From RGIG1828 sp045536915 (GTDB taxonomy: Bacteria; Bacillota; Clostridia; UMGS1810), in the NCBI GenBank assembly GCA_045536915.1, contig JAZSOL010000138.1:1-14995 (forward strand): a DNA stretch of 14,995 nt, read 5' to 3'. This document shows positions 6,727 to 12,495 of the stretch, in pieces. A program made the position numbers and the translations under genes. Every line of letters begins with the position of its first letter. Positions within the stretch are counted from its first letter, which is position 1. Under the pieces are notes generated by a model. The model was not told the DNA's origin and did not search any database. It saw only the letters and a list, made by a program, of their open reading frames with translations.

Positions 6727-6776
6727 AGGGGGCAGCAGCAAAATTCATGCATTTTGCTGCTGCCCCCTCCGTTTTA
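6727..6776 (+). terminator. Long GC-rich hairpin after the RyR-domain gene
   Basis: The arms 6727-6744 and 6751-6768 pair perfectly over 18 bp around a six-base loop; the arm contains GGGGGCAGCAGCAAAA. After the stem come CC and then GTTTTAT, so the U-tract is short and displaced. Its position 58 bp after the stop codon supports a terminator role. Neither strand shows a classical uninterrupted T-run. Confidence 0.65.
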
Positions 6777-6814
6777 TAAAATTTATTCAATTGGTAACAA
6801 AGGACAAGATTCAC

Positions 6815-7016
6815 TTAAATTTTCCCCTTAACGAACACATCCTTATCAAAAGCATCTGTGTATACCGAAATAATATCATGACGCAAATGAGGTTTATCCT
6901 GAAAAACAGTACCGACGAAATTCACCTTTAGCTTCCGGCAACAGTATGGCAGTGAAAAGCTCTATTCCATCTGATTCAATGTATTCATAGTCAGCTGTAT
7001 AATTTAGAATAGCCAT
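6815..7016 (-). pseudogene. Internally deleted remnant of a CocE/NonD (X-Pro dipeptidyl-peptidase S15-like) hydrolase gene
   Basis: On the minus strand, an ATG at 7016 opens MAILNYTADYEYIESDGIEL and then FTAILLPEAKGEF, the usual N-terminus of CocE/NonD-family hydrolases. That frame then runs into a stop at 6894-6896. In a shifted frame, from about 6925 to the TAA at 6815, the text reads LRHDIISVYTDAFDKDVFVKG. This looks like the start of the C-terminal jelly-roll domain of the same family ('..R.Dv..y.t..f..d....G.i'). The simplest reading is a deletion of roughly the central several hundred codons that joined the two ends out of frame. No properly spaced ribosome site precedes the ATG. A TATAAT about 50 bp upstream may be a relic promoter. 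Confidence 0.6.
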
Positions 7017-7102
7017 CCTTCGTAAATAATTTTCAAATTCTGTTTGAATCAATTATAACATCAGATTTTCGTTTTATCCGAAGTGCTCAGAGTTGTAGCA
7101 AA

Positions 7103-7534
7103 TTAAAGCTTATTAATATCTGCTTCTGTTATAAGTTTGAATCCTGCATTTGTAAGTTCTGATTCTGCATCTTCGTTGTTTTCAACTCTCAAAACAACGT
7201 AGGCATGTTTTTCCGTGCGAGCCATAAACGCATAAAGATATTCAACATTGATATCTGCCTTATCAAGCACATCAAGAGCTGCTGTGAGTTTGCCCGGTTC
7301 ATCCCCGATTTTAACACCCACAACATCAACCGTCTTAATGAGATATCCATGTTCTTCAAGCACCTTTTCTGCTGCTTCCTCATCATTTAAGATAAGACGG
7401 AGAATACCGAAATCCTCTGTTTCCGCAATAGAGAGCGCTCTTATGTTAATATTGTTTTTTGCAAGTATATCTGTTACCAGAGCGATTGTACCTTTTCTGT
7501 TCTGCACAAATACCGTTAACTGTTTAATAGCCAT
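7103..7534 (-). CDS. Tandem ACT-domain amino-acid-sensing protein
   Basis: A 143-residue cytosolic protein made of two ACT domains. The first (about 4-66) starts KQLTVFVQNRKGTIALVTDI and the second (about 72-138) contains VGVKIGDEPGKLTAALDVL. Both have the typical glycine turn between strand 1 and helix 1, where ACT domains bind amino acids at dimer interfaces. There is no enzymatic domain. It is the second gene of the T-box-controlled operon, 16 bp downstream of the phenylacetate-CoA ligase, with its own AAGGAAGGAG ribosome site. Stand-alone ACT proteins commonly sit beside phenylacetate-CoA ligase genes in anaerobes and methanogens. Here it may sense phenylalanine or another aromatic amino acid and modulate the ligase, which is inference from context. 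Confidence 0.88.
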   Translation of the reverse strand: MAIKQLTVFVQNRKGTIALVTDILAKNNINIRALSIAETEDFGILRLILNDEEAAEKVLEEHGYLIKTVDVVGVKIGDEPGKLTAALDVLDKADINVEYLYAFMARTEKHAYVVLRVENNEDAESELTNAGFKLITEADINKL

Positions 7535-7550
7535 TTTAAAATCTCCTTCC

Positions 7551-8858
7551 TTAAATCAACTTACGTTTATCAATAACGCGAACTGCTTTACCTTCGCTTC
7601 TTGCAATAGTCTTTGGTGCAACAAGATGAACCGTTGGATTGATGCCAAGCATTATCTTCATTGCATTTGCAAGAGCTTTTTCCATTGCAAGAACGTCTCT
7701 TACCCTGTCGGTAAATTGCTCGGAAGACATTTCAACATTAACCTCAAATGTATCTGTGTTATTCGCTCTGTCAACAATAATCTGATAGTTAGGCTGATAG
7801 CCTTCATTAAGGAGCACAGTTTCAATCTGACTTGGGAACACATTTACCCCTCTGATAATGAGCATATCATCTGTTCTGCCCATTGGTTTTGCCATTTTAA
7901 CAAGTGTTCTTCCGCATGAGCATTTCTTTCTTGAAAGAACGCAGATATCTCTTGTTCTGTATCTGAGTAGCGGGAATGCTTCTTTATCGAGTGATGTGAA
8001 CACCAACTCGCCCTTTTCGCCTTCAGGGAGAACTTCACCCGTATCAGGATTAATAATCTCAGCAAAGAAGTGGTCTTCGTTGATGTGCATACCGGTCTGT
8101 TCACTGCACTCGAAGGCAACTCCCGGACCGGTTGTTTCTGTGAGACCGTATATATCATATGCTTTAATACCAAGAGTTTCTTCAATTCCTCTGCGCATTT
8201 CTTCTGTCCACGGTTCTGCACCGAAAATACCTGCTTTAAGCGGAATGTCTTCAGGCTTGTAGCCCTGTTCTTTTAATGTTTCTCCAATATATGCAGCATA
8301 AGACGGAGTACAGCAAAGAATTGTTGCACTTAAGTCTGTCATAAACTGAATCTGACGCTCAGTGTTGCCGGAGGACATTGGCAGTGTCAGGCATCCAAGC
8401 TTATGTGAACCCCCGTTAAGTCCGAATCCGCCTGTGAAAAGTCCGTAGCCGTAGGCAACCTGGCAAACATCTTTATTTGTTCCGCCTGCTGCAGCAATTG
8501 CACGGGCACAGCAATCTTCCCAAAGGTCAACGTCATTTTGCGTGTAGAAAGCAACTACCCGGCGTCCTGTTGTTCCTGAGGTGGAGTGAATTCGCACACA
8601 GTCTTCAAGAGGCTTTGCCAAAAGTCCGTAAGGATATGCATCTCTCAAATCTGCTTTTGCGAGGAACGGAAGCTTATTTAAATCCTCAATTCCTTTAATA
8701 TCTTCGGGTTTAACACCTTTTTCATCCATGAGATTACGGTAGTAAGGCACATTTTCATAAACATGCTTTACCTGTTTCACCAATTTTTCTGATTGAAGTT
8801 TTTTCATTTCGGGGCCCGACATAGTTTCAATTTCTTTCTGATAGTAGTTTTGAGCCAT
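7551..8858 (-). CDS. paaK: Phenylacetate-CoA ligase (aryl-acid:CoA ligase, AMP-forming)
   Basis: This cytosolic adenylate-forming enzyme converts phenylacetate (or a similar aryl acid such as indoleacetate) with ATP and CoA to the aryl-acyl-CoA. It has 435 residues, the usual PaaK length. Visible motifs are the phosphate loop STSGTTGRR (92-100), YGYGLFTGGFGLNGG (136-150), YGLTETTGPG (237-246), the LRYRTRD nucleotide motif at 298-304, the GRTDDMLIIRGVNVFPSQIE hinge (327-346) and the C-terminal RSEGKAVRV with the expected catalytic K424. Arg99 and Arg100 follow the loop where many relatives have lysine. AAGGAAGG lies just upstream of ATG 8858. The gene follows a complete T-box leader and is co-transcribed with the ACT protein, so expression should rise when the cognate tRNA is uncharged. 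Confidence 0.93.
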   Translation of the reverse strand: MAQNYYQKEIETMSGPEMKKLQSEKLVKQVKHVYENVPYYRNLMDEKGVKPEDIKGIEDLNKLPFLAKADLRDAYPYGLLAKPLEDCVRIHSTSGTTGRRVVAFYTQNDVDLWEDCCARAIAAAGGTNKDVCQVAYGYGLFTGGFGLNGGSHKLGCLTLPMSSGNTERQIQFMTDLSATILCCTPSYAAYIGETLKEQGYKPEDIPLKAGIFGAEPWTEEMRRGIEETLGIKAYDIYGLTETTGPGVAFECSEQTGMHINEDHFFAEIINPDTGEVLPEGEKGELVFTSLDKEAFPLLRYRTRDICVLSRKKCSCGRTLVKMAKPMGRTDDMLIIRGVNVFPSQIETVLLNEGYQPNYQIIVDRANNTDTFEVNVEMSSEQFTDRVRDVLAMEKALANAMKIMLGINPTVHLVAPKTIARSEGKAVRVIDKRKLI

Positions 8859-8938
8859 TGTTATTCATCCTTCCTTTAATTGAATTTTGTTCAGGATTCC
8901 AAAAGAAGCAGCTTTCTGCTTCAGAGCACATTTTCTAA

Positions 8939-8980
8939 TAAAAAAAGCCCTCTGCAATCCTTACAGGATACAGAGGACGA
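8939..8980 (-). terminator. T-box-regulated terminator upstream of paaK
   Basis: On the minus strand, CCTCTGTATCC and GGATTGCAGAGG pair across a short loop and are followed by a GC step and seven T's. It lies just after the antiterminator sequence, as expected for transcription-attenuating T-boxes, and about 80 bp before the ligase start. Confidence 0.88.
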
Positions 8981-9221
8981 AAATATCATTTCCGTGGTAC
9001 CACCTCAGTTCGCCGCTATCTCACGGTAGCGACCTTATCAGGTACATGCATACCTTAGTTCTGTGACGGGAACACCCGTTGCCTCCTACTTAAGACTAAT
9101 CTTGTTCAGTGCACTGCTAACAGAAGGAATTCGAGAAGGACGCCCCATTTGCCTCGCACCAACCGGCAACTCTCTCCATGTTCTTTCCAACCTACTGGTT
9201 TCTGCTCTAAGCATTTAATTT
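8939..9221 (-). promoter_or_regulatory. T-box leader, probably tRNA-Phe responsive, controlling paaK and the ACT gene
   Basis: The leader carries the T-box sequence AGGTGGTACCACGG (9005-8992), the antiterminator that contacts the tRNA acceptor end. The UGGUACC bulge pairs with an A73 tRNA. Stem I is complete: its base pairs AGCAGAA with TTCTGTT, and the distal part shows the canonical AGAGAGTTGCC-GGTTGGTGCGA-GGCAA. The specifier loop has AGTA on the 5' side and GAA on the 3' side, followed by TTC (9129-9127). I read TTC as the specifier codon, hence tRNA-Phe, which has A73. TCC (Ser, G73) does not fit the bulge; ATT (Ile) is a weaker alternative. The regulated terminator is at 8939-8980. Confidence 0.88.
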
Positions 9222-9227
9222 ATTTGT

Positions 9228-9256
9228 ATTATACCACACTAAAGCGATAAAGTCAA
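9228..9256 (-). promoter_or_regulatory. Promoter of the T-box/paaK/ACT operon
   Basis: On the minus strand, TTGACT (9256-9251) and TATAAT (9233-9228) have a 17-bp spacer. Initiation near 9221 leads straight into T-box Stem I. The -35 lies only 17 bp after the ALDH stop codon. Confidence 0.85.
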
Positions 9257-9273
9257 TGATTTTTTTGAATTTT

Positions 9274-10656
9274 TTATTTAAGGAACATATGCAGAAGTAT
9301 TTCATACAGTTTATTCTTATATGGCTGATAGCGCATTGGCAAATCAAGCCATGTTTTCTTATCCATAACTGATTTATAATGAGAAAATGCATCAAATCCG
9401 TCTTTGCCGTGATATGAACCCATACCGCTTTCACCAACGCCGCCAAAACCCATTTCACTTGTGGCAAGGTGAACCACTACATCGTTGATGCAACCCCCGC
9501 CATAAGAAAGCTCAGTTGTAACTCTCTTAATATGTTTTTTGTTGCCTGAAAACAAATACAAAGCAAGAGGCTTATCTTTATCTTTTAATTTGTCAATCAT
9601 AGAATCAAAGCTGTCAAATGTGAGTATCGGCATAACAGGTCCGAAAATTTCTTCGCCCATAACAGCATCAGATTCTGTTACATTATCCATAACCGTTGGT
9701 GCAATCTGATGGGTTTCACAGTTAGTTTCTCCGCCAACAACAACTTTGCTTTTGTCTATAAGTCCGCAAAGTCTCTCAAAATGTCTTTCATTTATTATCT
9801 TTCCATAATCTTTATTTTCAAGAGGATTATCTCCATATTGCTTCTTTATTTGTTTTATAACCTCACCCACAAATTTATCCTTCACAGACTTTTCACAAAG
9901 TATATAATCAGGAGCCACACAGGTCTGACCGCAGTTTAAGTATTTTCCGAACACTATTCTTTTTGCCGCAAGTTTAATGTTGGCACTCTCATCTACAATA
10001 CATGGACTTTTACCGCCAAGCTCCAATACCGCAGGAGTGAGATGCTCTGCAGTGTGTCGAAGAACTTCTCTGCCAACCGCCTGACTGCCTGTGAAAAACA
10101 CAAAATCAAATTTTTGCTCCAAAAGTGCAGTATTTTCAGCTCTGCCTCCTGTTACAACGGCAACATATTCAGGAGAAAAGCATTCTGTTATGATTTTCTC
10201 TATAATCCTGCTTGTTGCAGGAGAATATGCACTCGGTTTAACAATAGCTGTGTTACCTGCGGCGATGGCATCTGCAAGAGGATCAACAGTCAGAAGAAAA
10301 GGATAGTTCCACGGACTCATAATAAGAGTATTGCCATAAGGAACAGGTTGCTTAAAGCTATGTGATGCAAAATTCGTGATCGGAGTTGCAACTGTTTTTC
10401 TTTTTGCAAATCTTTTGGTATGCCTTATCATATATGAAATCTCGGAAAGCACAAGACCGCTTTCACACATAAAACCTTCAAAATGGCTTTTACCGAGGTC
10501 GGATTTTAATGCGTCATTTATTTCAGTTTGGTATTTCTTCACCGCTGTGTATAGTTTTTTGAGTTGTTCAATACGGAACCTAACCGGAATTGTAGCGCCG
10601 CTTTTATAATATTTTCTCTGCTTTTCAAGCAGGCTGTTTATCTGTTCTCCTGTCAT
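9274..10656 (-). CDS. Aldehyde dehydrogenase, ALDH3 class
   Basis: An NAD(P)-dependent aldehyde dehydrogenase oxidising aldehydes to carboxylic acids. At about 460 residues it has the ALDH3/AlkH length, shorter than the roughly 490 of other classes. Motifs are SPWNYPF (114-120), the cofactor loop FTGSQAVGREVL (188-199), LELGGKSP with the general base E212, and NCGQTCVAPDYIL with catalytic C246. EIFGPVMPILTFD follows in the C-terminal half. The open frame extends to 10677, but the ATG at 10656 has GGAG seven bases upstream and starts one base after the stop of the alcohol dehydrogenase. I chose it because it gives tight translational coupling and the usual family N-terminus. It is the last gene of the marR-adh-aldh operon. 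No terminator separates it from the next promoter. Confidence 0.92.
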   Translation of the reverse strand: MTGEQINSLLEKQRKYYKSGATIPVRFRIEQLKKLYTAVKKYQTEINDALKSDLGKSHFEGFMCESGLVLSEISYMIRHTKRFAKRKTVATPITNFASHSFKQPVPYGNTLIMSPWNYPFLLTVDPLADAIAAGNTAIVKPSAYSPATSRIIEKIITECFSPEYVAVVTGGRAENTALLEQKFDFVFFTGSQAVGREVLRHTAEHLTPAVLELGGKSPCIVDESANIKLAAKRIVFGKYLNCGQTCVAPDYILCEKSVKDKFVGEVIKQIKKQYGDNPLENKDYGKIINERHFERLCGLIDKSKVVVGGETNCETHQIAPTVMDNVTESDAVMGEEIFGPVMPILTFDSFDSMIDKLKDKDKPLALYLFSGNKKHIKRVTTELSYGGGCINDVVVHLATSEMGFGGVGESGMGSYHGKDGFDAFSHYKSVMDKKTWLDLPMRYQPYKNKLYEILLHMFLK

Positions 10657-10657
10657 C

Positions 10658-11866
10658 TTATTCACTCCAATCTGCAATTTTGCAATAAAAGTTTTCCAGT
10701 TCTTTTTTTGTCATAAGCTTTGGCACAGGATAAAGCGGATTCGCTTCCTTTTCGGCATGCTTCGACAAATACGCAACATCTTCCTTTTTGATACCGTCTA
10801 TCTTATTGGAAATACTCATATCTGAATTAAGTTTTTTAATAGCGTCTATAAATTTTCCGGCACCGATTTCATATGAATCTTTTTCATCACAAACTCCGGC
10901 ATACAAACCAAGCTTATGAAGCTTTTTATATACACTTTTGCCGTATGCTTCAAGCACATAAGGCATAATAACCGCATTGGCAAGTCCGTGTGCAGTTCCA
11001 TACACACCCCCAAGCGAATGTGCAAGAGCGTGAATATAGCCCACGTAGGACTTTGAAAACGCTATGCCCGCCTTATATGACGCATGGAGCATATTTTCTC
11101 TTGCAATATGATTTTTTCCGTCTGAGTATGCTGTGTAAATATTTTCAAATATAAGCTTTGTGGCAGAGAGTGCAAGTTTGCGTGTTTCTTTTGTTGTTGA
11201 ACGGCCTATGTATGCCTCCACAGCATGAGTAAGAGCATCCATACCTGTTGTAGCTGTTAAATGCGGAGGGAGAGAATATGTAAGCGATGCATCCAAAACT
11301 GCATAATGCGGAATTAACGGAAAACTCATTATTGCATATTTATGATGTGTTTCACAATCCGTAATCATAGCAGCGAGTGTTGTTTCACTGCCTGTGCCTG
11401 CTGTTGTTGGAATAGCAATAAATGTCGGTAATTTACGCCACACTTTGAGCTTACCGCCCAACTGATTCACAGTTCTTTTCGGATATACAACGCGCGCGCC
11501 GACTGCCTTTGCACAGTCCATAGCAGAACCGCCGCCAATGGCTATGATGGCATTGCATTTGTTTGCATGATACAGTTTAAGTGCATCCTCAACATTTATA
11601 ACGGTTGGGTTGGGAAGTGTATCATCATAAACTGCATATGGAATATCGGCTATTTTTAATGCTTCTTCAACAGGCTTTAGCAATCCGTTATTAACAATGC
11701 CTTTGTCTGTAACAACAAGCACAGAAGTCGCCCTCTCTTTATTTAACACCTTTCCAAGTTCCATGCTGGATTTAACAATTTCCGGTTCTCTGTATGGAAG
11801 AAACGGCAGAGCCATTCTGAATGCCGCCTGAAAAACACGGCAATATACTGATTTAATAAAAAACAT
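10658..11866 (-). CDS. Iron-containing (group III) alcohol dehydrogenase
   Basis: A cytosolic NAD(P)-dependent alcohol dehydrogenase/aldehyde reductase of the Fe-ADH family. The 402 residues show the cofactor-binding AIGGGSAMDCAKA (109-121), IPTTAGTGSETT (152-163), TGMDALTHAVEAY (207-219) and the metal site. By position D210, H214, H279 and H293 are the four metal ligands, with the same 14-residue spacing between the last two as in FucO. Residues 1-25 are slightly longer and more hydrophobic than usual, a trait seen in some clostridial members. It starts two bases after the marR stop and overlaps the ALDH ribosome site, so the three genes are translationally linked. With ALDH it would interconvert alcohol, aldehyde and acid; the substrate cannot be told from sequence. 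Confidence 0.92.
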   Translation of the reverse strand: MFFIKSVYCRVFQAAFRMALPFLPYREPEIVKSSMELGKVLNKERATSVLVVTDKGIVNNGLLKPVEEALKIADIPYAVYDDTLPNPTVINVEDALKLYHANKCNAIIAIGGGSAMDCAKAVGARVVYPKRTVNQLGGKLKVWRKLPTFIAIPTTAGTGSETTLAAMITDCETHHKYAIMSFPLIPHYAVLDASLTYSLPPHLTATTGMDALTHAVEAYIGRSTTKETRKLALSATKLIFENIYTAYSDGKNHIARENMLHASYKAGIAFSKSYVGYIHALAHSLGGVYGTAHGLANAVIMPYVLEAYGKSVYKKLHKLGLYAGVCDEKDSYEIGAGKFIDAIKKLNSDMSISNKIDGIKKEDVAYLSKHAEKEANPLYPVPKLMTKKELENFYCKIADWSE

Positions 11867-11868
11867 AA

Positions 11869-12321
11869 CTACCTCTCCTTTTCATAGGATTTTGTCACTT
11901 TAACAATATTTTCACTTATCACATTCAAACTGCGGTAAAATACAGCTCTGTCTTCATCGGAAATACCGACACTTATTTCTTCTAAAACATCAGCGATTTT
12001 ATCTGCAATTCTTTTTCCTGCACGCATTCCCCTTTCAGTAAGCTCAAAAGGAGCATTATACCTTTTCTTACTTTCGGATTTACACACAAGATATCCGTTC
12101 TTTTCAAGATAATCAAGGCTTCGTGAAATAGTTGCCTTATCTTCTTCGCAACGCTCGCAAAGTTCTTTTGATGTAAGCTCTTTTGCTGTATACAAATAAT
12201 AAATACATGAAATATGAGGACTTCTCAATTCGTAATTTGCCATTTCTTCATTTTTAATTTTACGAATATTTCTGTTTATTCTGTTCAAAAGAACCGTGAA
12301 AATTTCAAAACGTTCTTCCAT
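11869..12321 (-). CDS. MarR-family transcriptional regulator
   Basis: A 150-residue winged-helix repressor. The DNA-binding unit is about 48-90: LTSKELCERCEEDKATISRS (helix-turn-helix), then LDYLEKNGYLVCKSES and the wing KKRYNAPFELTERG. Flanking helices form the dimer interface usual for MarR proteins. The open frame runs back to 12489, but that extension translates the promoter and operators. ATG 12321, with GGGAGG eight bases upstream, gives the normal MarR length. It is the first gene of the marR-adh-aldh operon, and its stop TAG is two bases from the next ATG. Two inverted repeats over its promoter indicate autorepression relieved by a ligand, probably an aldehyde, phenolic or acid related to the enzymes' substrates (inference). 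Confidence 0.9.
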   Translation of the reverse strand: MEERFEIFTVLLNRINRNIRKIKNEEMANYELRSPHISCIYYLYTAKELTSKELCERCEEDKATISRSLDYLEKNGYLVCKSESKKRYNAPFELTERGMRAGKRIADKIADVLEEISVGISDEDRAVFYRSLNVISENIVKVTKSYEKER

Positions 12322-12344
12322 TTCCTGAACCTCCCGAATCCAAA

Positions 12345-12364
12345 CTTGTTGAAAATACAACAAG
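12345..12364. promoter_or_regulatory. MarR operator site 2 (over the transcription start)
   Basis: Inverted repeat CTTGTTG/CAACAAG with seven-base arms (12345-12351 and 12358-12364) around an AT-rich six-base centre. It covers the predicted start of transcription near 12361 and shares its arms with the second repeat 36 bp away. Confidence 0.75.
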
Positions 12365-12367
12365 TGT

Positions 12368-12396
12368 AGTATAGCAGAAACTTGTTGAAATGTCAA
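12368..12396 (-). promoter_or_regulatory. Promoter of the marR-adh-aldh operon
   Basis: On the minus strand, a perfect TTGACA (12396-12391) and TATACT (12373-12368) have a 17-bp spacer. The -35 element lies inside operator site 1. The leader to the MarR ATG is about 40 nt. Confidence 0.85.
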
Positions 12397-12400
12397 CAAG
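12381..12400. promoter_or_regulatory. MarR operator site 1 (over the -35 element)
   Basis: Inverted repeat CTTGTTGA/TCAACAAG with eight-base arms (12381-12388 and 12393-12400) and a four-base centre. The arm pattern is shared with site 2. Binding here would occlude the -35 hexamer. Confidence 0.8.
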
Positions 12401-12417
12401 AATGGAAATGTTTTCAC

Positions 12418-12458
12418 ATAAAAACAAAGAGACAGAACCATTTGAAGGTCTGTCTCCT
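12418..12458 (-). terminator. Terminator of the XRE-cupin-AMP-ligase gene
   Basis: On the minus strand, GAGACAGACC and GGTTCTGTCTC form a stem with one bulged base (12429-12456) followed by TTTGTTTTTA. It lies 40 bp beyond the stop codon and just upstream of the marR promoter region. Confidence 0.8.
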
Positions 12459-12495
12459 TAAATTTTATATTAGTTTTTCTATGAATCAACGCAAA

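Larger units (their letters stand above)
6670..7102. other. 430-bp gap holding a hairpin and a gene fossil
   Basis: This stretch contains the long hairpin at 6727-6768 and the hydrolase remnant at 6815-7016. The rest is AT-rich. No clear terminator was seen immediately after the ACT-protein gene, whose transcript would run leftwards into this region. Confidence 0.5.

Noticed and set aside
7248..7919. 223-codon plus-strand frame opposite the ACT and paaK genes
   Set aside because: It is the shadow of two well-supported genes, with no ribosome site and no protein-like motifs.
10657..10677. Upstream start for the ALDH gene inside the alcohol dehydrogenase
   Set aside because: It adds seven residues overlapping the previous gene and has no ribosome site. 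The ATG at 10656 has GGAG at proper spacing.
12322..12489. 56-codon N-terminal extension of the MarR frame
   Set aside because: It would translate through the promoter, both operators and the predicted start site. The ATG at 12321 has a good ribosome site and gives the normal family length.
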